From: Amnibacterium kyonggiense
Lineage (GTDB): Bacteria > Actinomycetota > Actinomycetes > Actinomycetales > Microbacteriaceae
Assembly: GCF_004364555.1 (NCBI RefSeq)
Contig: NZ_SOAM01000001.1
Location: 1,488,001-1,552,000 of the forward strand
Length of the DNA stretch: 64,000 bases
Direction of reading: 5' to 3'
Made by a program: the position numbers and the translations under genes
Part shown: in pieces, positions 1 to 8,371 of the stretch
Layout of the letters: every line of letters starts with the position of its first letter
Numbering within the stretch: the first letter of the stretch is position 1
Notes under the pieces: model-generated
What the model was told of the DNA's origin: nothing
What the model saw: only the letters and a program-made list of their open reading frames with translations
The model's database searches: none

Positions 1-670
1 TCTCGTCCCAGTGGTCGATCACGCCGATGTGGATCAGGTCCGCCACGATCGACTCGTACTGCTGCCACGACTCGAGCTGCGGCGGCAGGCCGGCGGTCGG
101 CAGCTGCTGGAACAGCATCGCGCGGCTCGACGCGTACCCGGAGGACTCCCCGAACACGAACGGCGAGGAGGCCGACAGGGCCTGCAGGTGCGGGTAGTAC
201 ACGAGCATCGCCTCGAGCACAGGCAGCGCCTTCGCCGGGTCGTCGACCCCGATGTGGTTGTGCACGCCCCAGATCAGCAGCTGGCGGCCGAACACCCCGG
301 TGCGGTCGACGAGGGTGACGTACCGCTCCTTGTCCGTGACCTGCTGGTCCTGCCAGCGCGCGAACGGGTGGGTCCCGGAGCCGATCAGCTCGAGGCCCAT
401 CGGGTCGGTGGTCCGCCGGAGCCGCTCGATGGTGTGCTCGAGGTCCGCGACGCCCTCCGCGACCGTGCGGTTGACGCCGGTGACGACCTCGACGGTGTTC
501 GTGAGCAGCTCGCTCGTGATCCGCTCGTTCCCGTCCTCGTCGGTGAGCACGGTGTTGGCGAGCACCTCGGGCGCGGCGCCGACGAGGTCGCCCGTGTGCC
601 GATCGACGAGGGCGAGCTCCCACTCGATGCCGAGCGTCGACCGGTCGGACCGCGCGAACTCGATCGCCAT
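1..670 (-). CDS. Carboxylate-amine ligase, glutamate-cysteine ligase type 2 (YbdK) family, 3' end cut by window
   Basis: The reverse strand reads 223 codons from ATG at 670 to the window edge with no stop. The product begins MAIEFARSDRSTLGIEWELA, and the GIEWELALVD stretch (residues 14-23) is the N-terminal signature of the GCS2/YbdK ATP-dependent ligases. A later VHNHIGVDD segment fits the substrate-binding part of the same fold. Family members have weak glutamate-cysteine ligase activity, but the true substrate is often unknown. The start is supported by a -10-like CAGGAT (678-683, reverse strand) seven bases before the ATG, with no Shine-Dalgarno, so the mRNA is probably leaderless. The gene diverges from oleA. 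The C-terminal part is outside the window. Confidence 0.88.
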   Translation of the reverse strand, partial: MAIEFARSDRSTLGIEWELALVDRHTGDLVGAAPEVLANTVLTDEDGNERITSELLTNTVEVVTGVNRTVAEGVADLEHTIERLRRTTDPMGLELIGSGTHPFARWQDQQVTDKERYVTLVDRTGVFGRQLLIWGVHNHIGVDDPAKALPVLEAMLVYYPHLQALSASSPFVFGESSGYASSRAMLFQQLPTAGLPPQLESWQQYESIVADLIHIGVIDHWDE

Positions 671-805
671 GCGCGCAATCCTGACAGACCGCCATCCGGA
701 GGCCGTGGGGTGGCGGATGCGGGCGGCGCCGCCCAGCGGGAGCAGGCAGAATGGACGTCGGCCCTCCGCGCCCCGCGGCGCGCCCTCGTCAGACCTGGAG
801 CCCGC
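671..805. promoter_or_regulatory. Divergent promoter region between the ligase gene and oleA
   Basis: This 135-base spacer holds a reverse-strand -10-like CAGGAT at 678-683 for the ligase gene. It also holds a forward CAGAAT at 747-752, which would start oleA transcription near 759. That leaves a leader of about 47 bases with a GGAG Shine-Dalgarno at 797-800 before the oleA GTG. No clear -35 hexamer or operator palindrome was recognised. The assignment is inferred from sequence only. Confidence 0.5.
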
Positions 806-1831
806 GTGAACGGCAATGCCACCTCGACGTACCGGAACGTCGCCCTGCTCTCGGTGTCGAGCGTGCTCGGCCCGCTGGTGACGACCTCGGTCGAGATCGA
901 GCGCAGGCTCGAGCCGATCCTCAAGCGGCTCCGCCTGCCGGTCGGGCTGCTCGAGCGCGTCGCGGGTGTGATCGAGCGCCGCAACTGGGGTCCGGGGCTC
1001 TCCTCCCACGAGGCCGCCGTGCAGGCGGGTGAGCGCGCGCTGCGGGAGGCGGGCGTGCCCGCCGGGTCGATCGGCCTCCTCATCAACACGTCGATCACGA
1101 AGGAGCACCTGGAGCCGTCGGTCGCCACGCGGCTGCACCACGGCCTGGGGCTGCCGACCTCCGCGATCAACTTCGACGTCTCCAACGCGTGCCTCGGCTT
1201 CGTCAACGGGCTGAGCCTCGCCTCCGGCCTCATCGACGCCGGTCAGGTCGACTACGCGATGGTCATCGACGGCGAGGACATCGACCGCATGCAGCGGACG
1301 ACCATCGACCGGCTCGCGGCGAACGACTCCCTCGACCGCCAGGCGTTCATGAACGAGTTCGCGAGCCTGACGCTCGGCTCCGGCGCGGCCGCCGCCGTGC
1401 TCGGCCGCGCCGACCTGCACCCGGAGGGCCACCGCGTCGTCGGCGGCGTGACGCGTGCGGGCACCGAGTGGAACGACCTCTGCATCGGCTCGATGGACGG
1501 CATGACGACCGACACGAAGTCGCTGCTGAAGCGCGGCATGGAGCTCGTCACCGCCGCCTGGAACGAGGCGAAGCGCGACTGGAACTGGTCCGACATGGAT
1601 CGCTACATCATGCATCAGGTGTCCAGCGCACACACCGCCGCTTTCGTCGCCGCGGCCGACATCGACCCGCAGCGCGTCCCGGTGACCTACCCGAGCCTCG
1701 GCAACGTCGGCTCGGCGTCGATCCCGATCACGCTCGCGCAGGAGTCGGAGAAGCTGCAGAAGGGCGAGCGCGTGCTGCTCTGCGGCGTCGGCAGCGGCAT
1801 CAACACCTCGATGCTCGAACTGGCGTGGTGA
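806..1831 (+). CDS. oleA: Thiolase-like acyl-CoA condensing enzyme OleA (long-chain olefin biosynthesis)
   Basis: A 341-residue protein of the KAS III/thiolase superfamily. The triad is visible: Cys129 in NACLGFVNG, His270 in MHQVSSAH and Asn300 in GNVGSASI. OleA condenses two fatty acyl-CoAs head to head without decarboxylation to a 2-alkyl-3-ketoacid. It is told from FabH by its context: oleBC overlaps its stop by four bases and oleD follows, the known ole order. The GTG at 806 is chosen because GGAG lies at 797-800 and the protein begins at the expected N-terminus of the fold. The open frame continues far upstream, but that part is antisense to the ligase gene and not homologous. Chain length and products cannot be read from sequence. 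Confidence 0.9.
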   Translation: MNGNATSTYRNVALLSVSSVLGPLVTTSVEIERRLEPILKRLRLPVGLLERVAGVIERRNWGPGLSSHEAAVQAGERALREAGVPAGSIGLLINTSITKEHLEPSVATRLHHGLGLPTSAINFDVSNACLGFVNGLSLASGLIDAGQVDYAMVIDGEDIDRMQRTTIDRLAANDSLDRQAFMNEFASLTLGSGAAAAVLGRADLHPEGHRVVGGVTRAGTEWNDLCIGSMDGMTTDTKSLLKRGMELVTAAWNEAKRDWNWSDMDRYIMHQVSSAHTAAFVAAADIDPQRVPVTYPSLGNVGSASIPITLAQESEKLQKGERVLLCGVGSGINTSMLELAW

Positions 1832-4410
1832 GCGGGGCACCCCTCCGTCCTGAGGTGCTCGAAGGGCCGCCCGCCGGCCTCCCGGGGCTCGACCCCGCCT
1901 GGTCCCGCCTCGTCCCCGTCGACGACGCCGCGACCGGACGCCCCGTCGTGCACCACGTACTCGACACCGGCGCGGAGCTGGAGCGGCTCGGGATCGCGCC
2001 GGCCGGCACGATCCTCGCGGTGCACGGCAACCCGACCTGGAGCTATCTGTGGCGCGGCCTCGTCGCCGCCTCGCTCGACCGGGCCCGCGCCGGTGCGCCC
2101 GCCTGGCGGGTCGTCGCCGTCGACCAGCTCGAGATGGGCTGGTCCGAGCGCACGGGCACGACCCGGCGCGTCGCGGACCGGGTCCGCGACCTCGGCGCGC
2201 TGACGGACCGGCTCCACCTCGGCCCGCGCGTGGTCGCGCTCGGGCACGACTGGGGCGGCGTGATCGTCTCCGGCTGGGCGATCGCGCACCGCGATGTGCT
2301 CGCCGGGCTCGTGCTCACGAACACGGCGGTCGACGGCCACGCGGCGCTCCCGGGCGCCCTGAAGGCCGCGCTCGCCGCGTCCGCCGTCGGCACGGAGCAC
2401 ACGACCGCCTTCCTCGACGTGACGATGGCCATCGCGCACCCGCGGCTCGACCGGGACGTCCGCGCGGCCTTCCGCCGCCCCTACCGCTCGGCGCGCCGGC
2501 GGGAGGGCATCCGCGACTTCGTCGCCGACATCCCGTCCACCCCGGGCCACCTGAGCCGCGCGGCCGTCGACGCGATCGCGGCCGGCCTCGCGGCGCTCGA
2601 CGTGCCGGCGCTGCTGCTCTGGGGCCCGCGCGACCCGGTGTTCCAGGAGCGGTACCTGCACGACCTCATGCGCCGTCTGCCGCACGCGCGCGTCCACCGG
2701 TTCGAGGGCGCCGGGCACCTGCTGCCCGAGGACGCCGACGTCGCCGGCGCGGTGCTCGACTGGGTCGCGGCGCCCACGCCCGCCCGTGGGGACGGCTCCG
2801 CGTCCGCGGCCGAGCCGTACCGGCCGCTCTGGGCCGCGGTCGAGGAGCGGGCGGAGGACGACACCGCCGCGCTCGTCGAGCTGCGCGGCGTCGCCGAGCG
2901 CACGATCCCGTGGCGGCTCCTCGCCCGGCGGATCCAGGACCTCGCGGCCGGCCTCGACGCGGTCGGTGTGCGCCCGGGCGACCGCGTGTCCCTGCTCGTC
3001 CCGCCCGGTGCGGACCTGCTCGCCGCGGCGTTCGCCTGCCTCCGCATCGGCGCGGTGATCGTCGTCGCCGACGCCGGGCTCGGCGTGCAGGGGCTGACGC
3101 GGGCGGTCACCGGCGCGCGGCCGGACTGGATCATCGGGATCCCGCGGGCGCTCGCGGCGGCCCGCGCCCTCCGCTGGCCGGGCATGCGGATCGCGGCGGC
3201 CGGGCTGGCCGCTCCGGCCCGGGCGGCGCTCGGGGTCCGGCACACGCTGCCCGAGGTGGCGCGGCTCGGCCGTGGCAGGGCACTGCCCACGGCGCCCGCG
3301 GGCGACGACCTCGCCGCCGTCCTCTTCACCTCGGGCTCCACCGGACCCGCGAAGGGCGTCCGGTACACGCAGGCCGGCCTCGCGGCGGTCCGCGACGCGA
3401 TCACCGCGCGCTTCGCGCTCGGGCCGGGCAGCGCGACCGTCGCCGGCTTCGCCCCGTTCGTCCTGTTCGGCCCGGCGTTCGGCTGCCGGACCGTCGTGCC
3501 CGACATGGACGTGACGAAGCCCGCGACGCTGACCGCGGACGCGCTCGCCGCCGCCGTCGCGGCCGTGGACGCCGACACCGTGTTCCTGTCTCCAGCCGCG
3601 CTGACGAACGTCCTCGCGACCGCGGACGACCCGGCCGCCTTCGACGGCGTCCGCCTGCTGCTCACCGTCGGCGCGCCCGTGGGGGAGCCGCTGCTCGACC
3701 GCGCGCAGGCGGTGCTGCGGCTGGCCTCCCTCCACACGCCGTACGGCATGACGGAGTGCCTGCTCGTCGCCGACGTGGACCGCGAGGCCGTCGCCGCCGC
3801 CGGGCCGGGGAACGGCGTCCTCGTCGGCGCCCCCGTGCCGGGCGTCGCCGTGCGCATCGCGCCGCTCACCGAGGACGGCCGGGCGTCGGATGCGACGACG
3901 ACCGAGCCCGGCGCGACGGGCGAGATCCAGGTGCGCGCACCGCACATGCTCGACGGCTACGACCTGCTCTGGCGCACCGACGCCGCGGCGCGCGCCGGCA
4001 CGGCCGACGAGCCGTGGCACCGGACGGGCGACGTCGGTCATCTCGACGACGGGGGCCGGCTGTGGGTGGAGGGGCGGCTGCCGCACGTGGTCACGACCCC
4101 GGACGGCGTCGTGACACCCGTCCAGGTCGAGCTCGCGGCGCAGCGCGCCGGGGCGCCGCGCGCCGCCGCCGTCGGCGTGGGGCCCCGCGGCACGCAGCAG
4201 CTGGTGGTCGTCGTGGAGGGCGGCGAGGGGCCGCTCGCGGAGCCGGCGCTCGCCGAGCGGGTGCGCGCGGAGGCCGACAGGCCGGTCGCCGCGGTGCTCG
4301 CCGTCCGGGAGCTGCCGACGGACGTCCGCCACAACGCGAAGATCGACCGGACGCGCGTGGCGCGTTGGGCGACGGCCGTGCTCGCGGGGGAGCGGGTGCG
4401 GGAGCCGTGA
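1828..4410 (+). CDS. oleBC: OleBC fusion: beta-lactone decarboxylase plus beta-lactone synthetase
   Basis: An 860-residue fusion. Residues about 1-320 are an alpha/beta hydrolase of the haloalkane-dehalogenase type: HGNPTW oxyanion loop, nucleophile Asp141 in GHDWGG, and late His in GAGHLLPED. This is OleB, which decarboxylates the beta-lactone to a cis-olefin. Residues about 330-860 are an ANL-superfamily ligase: phosphate loop TSGSTGPAKG from about residue 501, YGMTE, and HRTGDVG. This is OleC, which closes the beta-hydroxy acid to a beta-lactone using ATP. The GTG at 1828 overlaps the oleA stop (GTGA), so translation is probably coupled; another GTG lies one codon upstream. Fused OleBC is known from Micrococcus-type Actinobacteria. 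The fusion should hand the lactone from one active site to the next. Confidence 0.9.
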   Translation: MSGAPLRPEVLEGPPAGLPGLDPAWSRLVPVDDAATGRPVVHHVLDTGAELERLGIAPAGTILAVHGNPTWSYLWRGLVAASLDRARAGAPAWRVVAVDQLEMGWSERTGTTRRVADRVRDLGALTDRLHLGPRVVALGHDWGGVIVSGWAIAHRDVLAGLVLTNTAVDGHAALPGALKAALAASAVGTEHTTAFLDVTMAIAHPRLDRDVRAAFRRPYRSARRREGIRDFVADIPSTPGHLSRAAVDAIAAGLAALDVPALLLWGPRDPVFQERYLHDLMRRLPHARVHRFEGAGHLLPEDADVAGAVLDWVAAPTPARGDGSASAAEPYRPLWAAVEERAEDDTAALVELRGVAERTIPWRLLARRIQDLAAGLDAVGVRPGDRVSLLVPPGADLLAAAFACLRIGAVIVVADAGLGVQGLTRAVTGARPDWIIGIPRALAAARALRWPGMRIAAAGLAAPARAALGVRHTLPEVARLGRGRALPTAPAGDDLAAVLFTSGSTGPAKGVRYTQAGLAAVRDAITARFALGPGSATVAGFAPFVLFGPAFGCRTVVPDMDVTKPATLTADALAAAVAAVDADTVFLSPAALTNVLATADDPAAFDGVRLLLTVGAPVGEPLLDRAQAVLRLASLHTPYGMTECLLVADVDREAVAAAGPGNGVLVGAPVPGVAVRIAPLTEDGRASDATTTEPGATGEIQVRAPHMLDGYDLLWRTDAAARAGTADEPWHRTGDVGHLDDGGRLWVEGRLPHVVTTPDGVVTPVQVELAAQRAGAPRAAAVGVGPRGTQQLVVVVEGGEGPLAEPALAERVRAEADRPVAAVLAVRELPTDVRHNAKIDRTRVARWATAVLAGERVREP

Positions 4411-5387
4411 GCCGCGTGCTCGTCACGGGCGCGAGCGGCTGGCTCGGCGCCGCGGTCGCACGCGACCTCGTCGCCGCGGGCCACGAGGTGCGGACGCTGC
4501 AGCGGCGCGCCTCCGGCGTCGACGGCGCCGAGGACGTGCTCGCCTCCGTCACGCAGCCCGACGCGGTCGTCCGTGCGGTCGAGGGCGTCGACGCGGTCGT
4601 GCACCTCGCCGCCAAGGTGTCGTTCGCGGGCGAGGAGGCCGACTTCGTCGCGGTGAACATCGAGGGCACGCGCACGCTCGTCCGCGCGGCCAAGCGCGCG
4701 GGCGTCCGGCGGTTCGTGTTCGTCTCGTCGCCGTCGGTCGCGCACACCGGCGAGCCGATCACGGGGGAGGACGCCCCGCCCGCGCAGCCCGAGCGGGCGC
4801 ACGGCGCCTACGCGCGCACCAAGGCGGCGGCCGAGCTCGTCGCCCTCGGCGCGGACGCTCCGGGCTTCGCGGTGGTCGCGGTCCGCCCGCACATCGTCTG
4901 GGGGCCCGGCGACCCGCAGCTCGTCGAGCGCATCCAGCAGCGCGCCGCGGCGGGACGCCTCCCGGTCGTCGGCTCCGGTGCGGCGCTCGTCGACTCCACC
5001 TACGTCGACGACGCGGTCGCCGGCATCCGCGCGGCGCTCGACGCCGCCGAGCGGGTCCACGGGAACGCGTACGTGCTCACCTCGGGGGAGCCGCGGCCGA
5101 TCGCCGAGCTCATCGCCGGGTTCTGCGCGGCCGCCGGTGTCGCGGCGCCGACCCGCCGCGTGCCCGCTGCCGCCGCGAAGGCGGCCGGCTCGGTCGTCGA
5201 GGCGCTCTGGCGCATCCGGCCGGGGCACGACGAGCCGCCGATGACCCGCTTCCTCGCGGAGCAGCTGTCGACCGCCCACTGGTTCGACATCCGCCGCACC
5301 CGCCGCGACCTCGGCTGGACGCCCGAGGTCGGCGTCACGGAGGGCCTCCGCCGCCTCGCCGCGCACCACGCGGTCATGCGCGGTTGA
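4407..5387 (+). CDS. oleD: NAD(P)-dependent 2-alkyl-3-oxoalkanoate reductase OleD
   Basis: A 326-residue extended short-chain dehydrogenase. The Rossmann glycine motif TGASGWLG is at residues 6-13, and the catalytic pair is Tyr135/Lys139 in YARTK. OleD reduces the 2-alkyl-3-ketoacid made by OleA to the 2-alkyl-3-hydroxyacid used by OleC. The GTG start overlaps the oleBC stop by four bases, so the three genes form one tightly coupled operon. On sequence alone it could be another epimerase/dehydratase-family reductase; the operon makes OleD by far the best reading. Confidence 0.88.
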   Translation: MSRVLVTGASGWLGAAVARDLVAAGHEVRTLQRRASGVDGAEDVLASVTQPDAVVRAVEGVDAVVHLAAKVSFAGEEADFVAVNIEGTRTLVRAAKRAGVRRFVFVSSPSVAHTGEPITGEDAPPAQPERAHGAYARTKAAAELVALGADAPGFAVVAVRPHIVWGPGDPQLVERIQQRAAAGRLPVVGSGAALVDSTYVDDAVAGIRAALDAAERVHGNAYVLTSGEPRPIAELIAGFCAAAGVAAPTRRVPAAAAKAAGSVVEALWRIRPGHDEPPMTRFLAEQLSTAHWFDIRRTRRDLGWTPEVGVTEGLRRLAAHHAVMRG

Positions 5388-5412
5388 GCCTGCGGCGCGT
5401 AGACCGGAGGGC

Positions 5413-6090
5413 ATGACCGCACCGGCGATCACCGTCCACCGCGAGCCCTCCCCGCTCGGCGTCGTCGTCCGGGTCGGATGGTTCGCGCTGCTCGTCGTGG
5501 CCGGGCTCGCCGCTGGGATCGAGGGCGAGCGCATCATCCGCGAGGCGGCCGCGTCGCCCGACGCCCTGGCCGTCGCGAACGCGGGCGCGCCGTACGCGGT
5601 CGTGCTGGCGGTGCTGGCGATGGTGCGGCGGTCGCCGGCGTGGGCCGCGGCGGACGCGCTCGGCTTCTTCGCGGCCTACGTCGGCGGCTACTACCTCGCC
5701 GTCGCGGTGCACCACGGCGGGGCGGCCGTGGACCGGCACTACGCGCTCGTGTGGCTGCTGGTGGCGCTCGTCGCGTGCCCGATCGGCGCCGCGGCGATCA
5801 CCTGGGCGCGCGCCCGGCCCGGCGTCCTGCGGGCCGTCGTGTTCGCGGTCCCGGCCTCAGCCGCGCTCGCGGAGGCGCTGACGGGCCGCATGTGGGGCAT
5901 GGGGGACCTCCTCGCCCCGGTCGTCCTGACCGCCGACCTGCTCGTCGCCGCGGGCTACGTGCTCGTGCTGCCGCGCGGGCTCCGGACCCGGATCGTCGCG
6001 GCGGTGCTCGTCGTCCCGGGGACCATCGGGTTCGTCGCGCTCACGCAGCACCTCACGGCGACCGGGGCGTTCTGGCGGTACGTCTACTGA
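5413..6090 (+). CDS. Multi-pass membrane protein of unknown function (DUF6518-like)
   Basis: A 225-residue protein with six or seven hydrophobic helices (for example residues 18-37, 58-74, 81-101, 116-134, 140-158, 167-185 and 196-212) separated by short polar loops. It has no enzymatic motif I recognise. The arrangement resembles the small actinobacterial DUF6518 membrane family, but this is from memory of the pattern only. It starts 25 bases after oleD on the same strand, so it could be the last gene of the ole operon. A TAGACC hexamer seven bases before the ATG may instead give it its own promoter. A GGAGGG sits only one base before the ATG, too close to act as a normal Shine-Dalgarno. Confidence 0.65.
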   Translation: MTAPAITVHREPSPLGVVVRVGWFALLVVAGLAAGIEGERIIREAAASPDALAVANAGAPYAVVLAVLAMVRRSPAWAAADALGFFAAYVGGYYLAVAVHHGGAAVDRHYALVWLLVALVACPIGAAAITWARARPGVLRAVVFAVPASAALAEALTGRMWGMGDLLAPVVLTADLLVAAGYVLVLPRGLRTRIVAAVLVVPGTIGFVALTQHLTATGAFWRYVY

Positions 6091-6142
6091 GCCGTGCCGG
6101 GGCGCCGCGCCGATCCGGTGCCCGACGGCCTCCGACGTCTGG

Positions 6143-6282
6143 CAGAATGACCAGTCGGGTCCGCGGGCTTCGACCCTCTAATCAGGCCTGCGGATGGTCT
6201 TCTTGGTCCGTCGCCGGGTGTGCCCCACGCCCCCGGCAGCGCGGATCGTCAACGCATCGACTCACGTGAGGAACCACGAACT
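6143..6282 (+). promoter_or_regulatory. Promoter and untranslated leader of the rpsP operon
   Basis: CAGAAT at 6143-6148, preceded by TCTGG, is the probable -10 element and places the transcript start near 6155. About 128 bases of leader follow before the rpsP GTG, with GTGAGGA at 6266-6272 as Shine-Dalgarno. The same CAGAAT element precedes rplS and oleA. A leader this long before a ribosomal-protein operon is a plausible site for growth-dependent control, but I could not assign a known leader structure. Confidence 0.5.
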
Positions 6283-6753
6283 GTGGCTGTCAAGATCCGC
6301 CTGAAGCGGCTCGGCAAGATCCGGGCCCCGTACTACCGCATCGTCGTCGCCGACTCGCGCACCAAGCGCGACGGTCGCGTCATCGAGGAGATCGGCAAGT
6401 ACCACCCGACCGAGGAGCCCTCGGTGATCGAGGTCGACTCGGCCCGCGCGCAGTACTGGCTCGGCGTCGGCGCGCAGCCGACCGAGCAGGTCGCCGCGCT
6501 CCTGAAGCTCACGGGCGACTGGGGCACCTTCAAGGGCGAGAAGGACGCGAAGAGCACCGTCCGGGTCAAGGGCGAGAAGGTCGCCTTCGCGCCGGACGCG
6601 AAGAAGGGCTCGGTCGTCCGCTCCAAGGAGTCCGTGAAGGACGCCGAGGCCGCGACGAAGGCCGACGCGGCCGCGGACGCGGAGCGCGTCGACGAGGTCG
6701 AGAGCAGCTCGACCGTCGAGCACGAGACGCCGGCTCAGGCCGACAACTCCTGA
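6283..6753 (+). CDS. rpsP: 30S ribosomal protein S16
   Basis: The product begins [19 protein letters not shown], the invariant start of S16, a structural protein of the 30S body. At 156 residues it is about twice the bacterial minimum of around 80. Residues about 90-156 form a hydrophilic extension rich in Lys, Glu and Ala, ending in an acidic tail. Such extensions occur in high-GC Actinobacteria. The GTG at 6283 is set by the S16 N-terminus and the upstream GTGAGGA. It heads the operon rpsP–khpA–rimM–trmD. Confidence 0.96.
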   Translation: MAVKIRLKRLGKIRAPYYRIVVADSRTKRDGRVIEEIGKYHPTEEPSVIEVDSARAQYWLGVGAQPTEQVAALLKLTGDWGTFKGEKDAKSTVRVKGEKVAFAPDAKKGSVVRSKESVKDAEAATKADAAADAERVDEVESSSTVEHETPAQADNS

Positions 6754-6773
6754 GCGGACCGGACGACCTGATC

Positions 6774-7010
6774 ATGCTCGACTCCGCCCTCCTGCACCTC
6801 GTCAAGGGGATCGTCGACAACCCGGACGACGTCCGGGTCGCGTCGCACGGCTCACCCCGCGGCGAGGTGCTGGAGGTGCGGGTCGCGCCGGCCGACCTCG
6901 GCCGCGTCATCGGGCGGTCCGGGCGCACCGCGAAGGCGCTGCGCACCGTGATCACCGCCCTCGCCGACGGCCGCAGGGTCCGCGTCGACGTCGTCGACGT
7001 CGACCGCTGA
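6774..7010 (+). CDS. khpA: KH-domain RNA-binding protein KhpA (YlqC/UPF0109)
   Basis: A 78-residue single KH domain with the loop VIGRSGRTAKALR, the GxxG-type RNA-binding element. Proteins of this family sit between rpsP and rimM across Firmicutes and Actinobacteria, and work as global RNA chaperones, often paired with KhpB/Jag. The gene starts 20 bases after rpsP and ends one base before the rimM start, which fits co-transcription with the ribosome-biogenesis genes. Confidence 0.93.
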   Translation: MLDSALLHLVKGIVDNPDDVRVASHGSPRGEVLEVRVAPADLGRVIGRSGRTAKALRTVITALADGRRVRVDVVDVDR

Positions 7011-7011
7011 C

Positions 7012-7626
7012 GTGGCCTCCGGACGCAACCGCTCCGCGCAGACGCAGCTCCGCGTCGGACGGCTCACGAAGGCCCACGGGCTCAAGGGCGGGCTGAAGCT
7101 CGAGCTCTTCACGGACGACCCCGACCGGCGGTTCGTCCCCGGCGCCTCGTTCTCCCTGCAGGTGCCGGAGGAGTCGCCCTGGCACGGCAAGCGCATCGAG
7201 CTCGCCGAGCTGCGCTGGTACAACGGCATGCCGGTCGGCTTCTTCGTCGACGTCGCCGACCGCACCGCGGCGGAGAGCCTCGTCAAGGCGATCCTCTGGG
7301 TCGACCAGGACCCGGACGAGCCCGCGGAGCCCGACGCCTGGTACGACCACCAGCTGGTCGGCCTCGACGTCGTCCGCGACGGCGCGAGCGTCGGCGTGAT
7401 CGACCGGCTCGAGCACCTGCCCGCGCAGGACCTGCTCGTCGTGCGCACGCCCGACGGCGCGGAGGTGCTCGTCCCGTTCGTGAAGGCGATCGTGCCAGAG
7501 GTGGACGTCGACGCCGGCCGCGTGGTCGTCACCCCGCCGGAGGGGCTGTTCGAGCCGCTGCCGGATGAGCCGGCGGCCGATGCGCCGGACGCTCCGGCCC
7601 CGGACGAGCCGACCGAACAGGGCTGA
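7012..7626 (+). CDS. rimM: Ribosome maturation factor RimM
   Basis: A 204-residue protein. The N-terminal RimM barrel carries [21 protein letters not shown]. The PRC-barrel half carries [12 protein letters not shown] and later [21 protein letters not shown]. RimM helps mature the 3' domain of 16S rRNA in the 30S head and binds S19. The GTG start follows the khpA stop by one base. A tail of about 25 residues rich in Pro, Ala, Asp and Glu extends beyond the conserved core. Its place between khpA and trmD is the standard order. Confidence 0.95.
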   Translation: MASGRNRSAQTQLRVGRLTKAHGLKGGLKLELFTDDPDRRFVPGASFSLQVPEESPWHGKRIELAELRWYNGMPVGFFVDVADRTAAESLVKAILWVDQDPDEPAEPDAWYDHQLVGLDVVRDGASVGVIDRLEHLPAQDLLVVRTPDGAEVLVPFVKAIVPEVDVDAGRVVVTPPEGLFEPLPDEPAADAPDAPAPDEPTEQG

Positions 7627-7628
7627 GC

Positions 7629-8324
7629 GTGCGGCTCGACGTCGTCACGATCTTCCCGGAGCTGTTCGCCGCGCTCGACGTCTCCCTCCTCGGGAAGGCG
7701 CGGACGAGCGGGCTGCTCGACGTGCGCGTGCACGACCTCCGGGACGCGGCGCACGACCGGCACCGCACCGTCGACGACACGCCCTACGGCGGCGGCGCGG
7801 GCATGGTGATGAAGCCCGAGCCGTGGGGCGAGATGCTCGACGGCCTGCTCGCCGACGGCGACGACCCGCTCGTGGTCTTCCCGACGCCCGCCGGCACGCC
7901 GTTCCGCCAGCCGGTCGCCAAAGCGCTGGCGGTGGAGTCGCGGCTGATCTTCTGCTGCGGCCGCTACGAGGGCATCGACCAGCGCGTCGTCGAGGACACC
8001 GCCGCGCGCGCCCGCGTCGCCGAGCTCAGCCTCGGCGACTTCGTGCTGAACGGCGGCGAGGTCGCGGTGCTCGCCATCGTCGAGGCGGTCGGCCGCCTCC
8101 TGCCCGGCGTGATCGGCAACCCGGAGAGCCTCACCGAGGAGAGCCACGAGGACGGGCTGCTCGAGTACCCGAGCTACACCAAGCCCGCCGTCTGGCGCGG
8201 CCGTGAGGTGCCGCCGGTGCTCCGCTCGGGCGACCACGGGGCGGTGGCCCGCTGGCGGCACGAGCAGGCCGTGGCGCGCACGCGCCGCGTCCGCCCGGAC
8301 CTCCTCCCGCCCGACGGCTCCTGA
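7629..8324 (+). CDS. trmD: tRNA (guanine-N1)-methyltransferase TrmD
   Basis: A 231-residue SPOUT methyltransferase. It shows [12 protein letters not shown] at the start and the knot-forming segments [15 protein letters not shown] and [12 protein letters not shown] that bind S-adenosylmethionine. It methylates G37 of tRNAs with G at position 36 and so prevents frameshifting. The GTG start lies two bases after the rimM stop. It is the last gene of the operon; a hairpin (8325-8350) follows at once, and the next gene, map, converges. Confidence 0.96.
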   Translation: MRLDVVTIFPELFAALDVSLLGKARTSGLLDVRVHDLRDAAHDRHRTVDDTPYGGGAGMVMKPEPWGEMLDGLLADGDDPLVVFPTPAGTPFRQPVAKALAVESRLIFCCGRYEGIDQRVVEDTAARARVAELSLGDFVLNGGEVAVLAIVEAVGRLLPGVIGNPESLTEESHEDGLLEYPSYTKPAVWRGREVPPVLRSGDHGAVARWRHEQAVARTRRVRPDLLPPDGS

Positions 8325-8350
8325 ATCCGGGATCGCCACGATGCCCGGAT
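8325..8350. terminator. Hairpin between convergent trmD and map
   Basis: ATCCGGG (8325-8331) pairs with CCCGGAT (8344-8350), and inside them ATCG pairs with CGAT around a CCA loop, with one unpaired G. The hairpin begins on the base after the trmD stop and lies 21 bases from the map stop on the other strand, so it can serve both transcripts. It has no T tract, as is usual for terminators in GC-rich Actinobacteria. Confidence 0.55.
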
Positions 8351-8371
8351 GCGTGGACGGTCGGGGGCGGG

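Noticed and set aside
11-805. Forward open frame extending oleA upstream to position 11
   Set aside because: This stretch is antisense to the ligase gene. Its composition is shadow-like, and the KAS III fold begins at the GTG at 806.
1687-4332. Long reverse open frame of 881 codons antisense to oleBC
   Set aside because: Arg/Gly/Ala/Pro-rich shadow of the true gene caused by high GC. The forward frame has intact OleB and OleC motifs and overlapping stops and starts; the reverse product has no motif.
6155-6282. Riboswitch or known ribosomal-protein leader before rpsP
   Set aside because: The leader is long enough, but I could not match conserved positions of any leader family; reported only as an untranslated leader.
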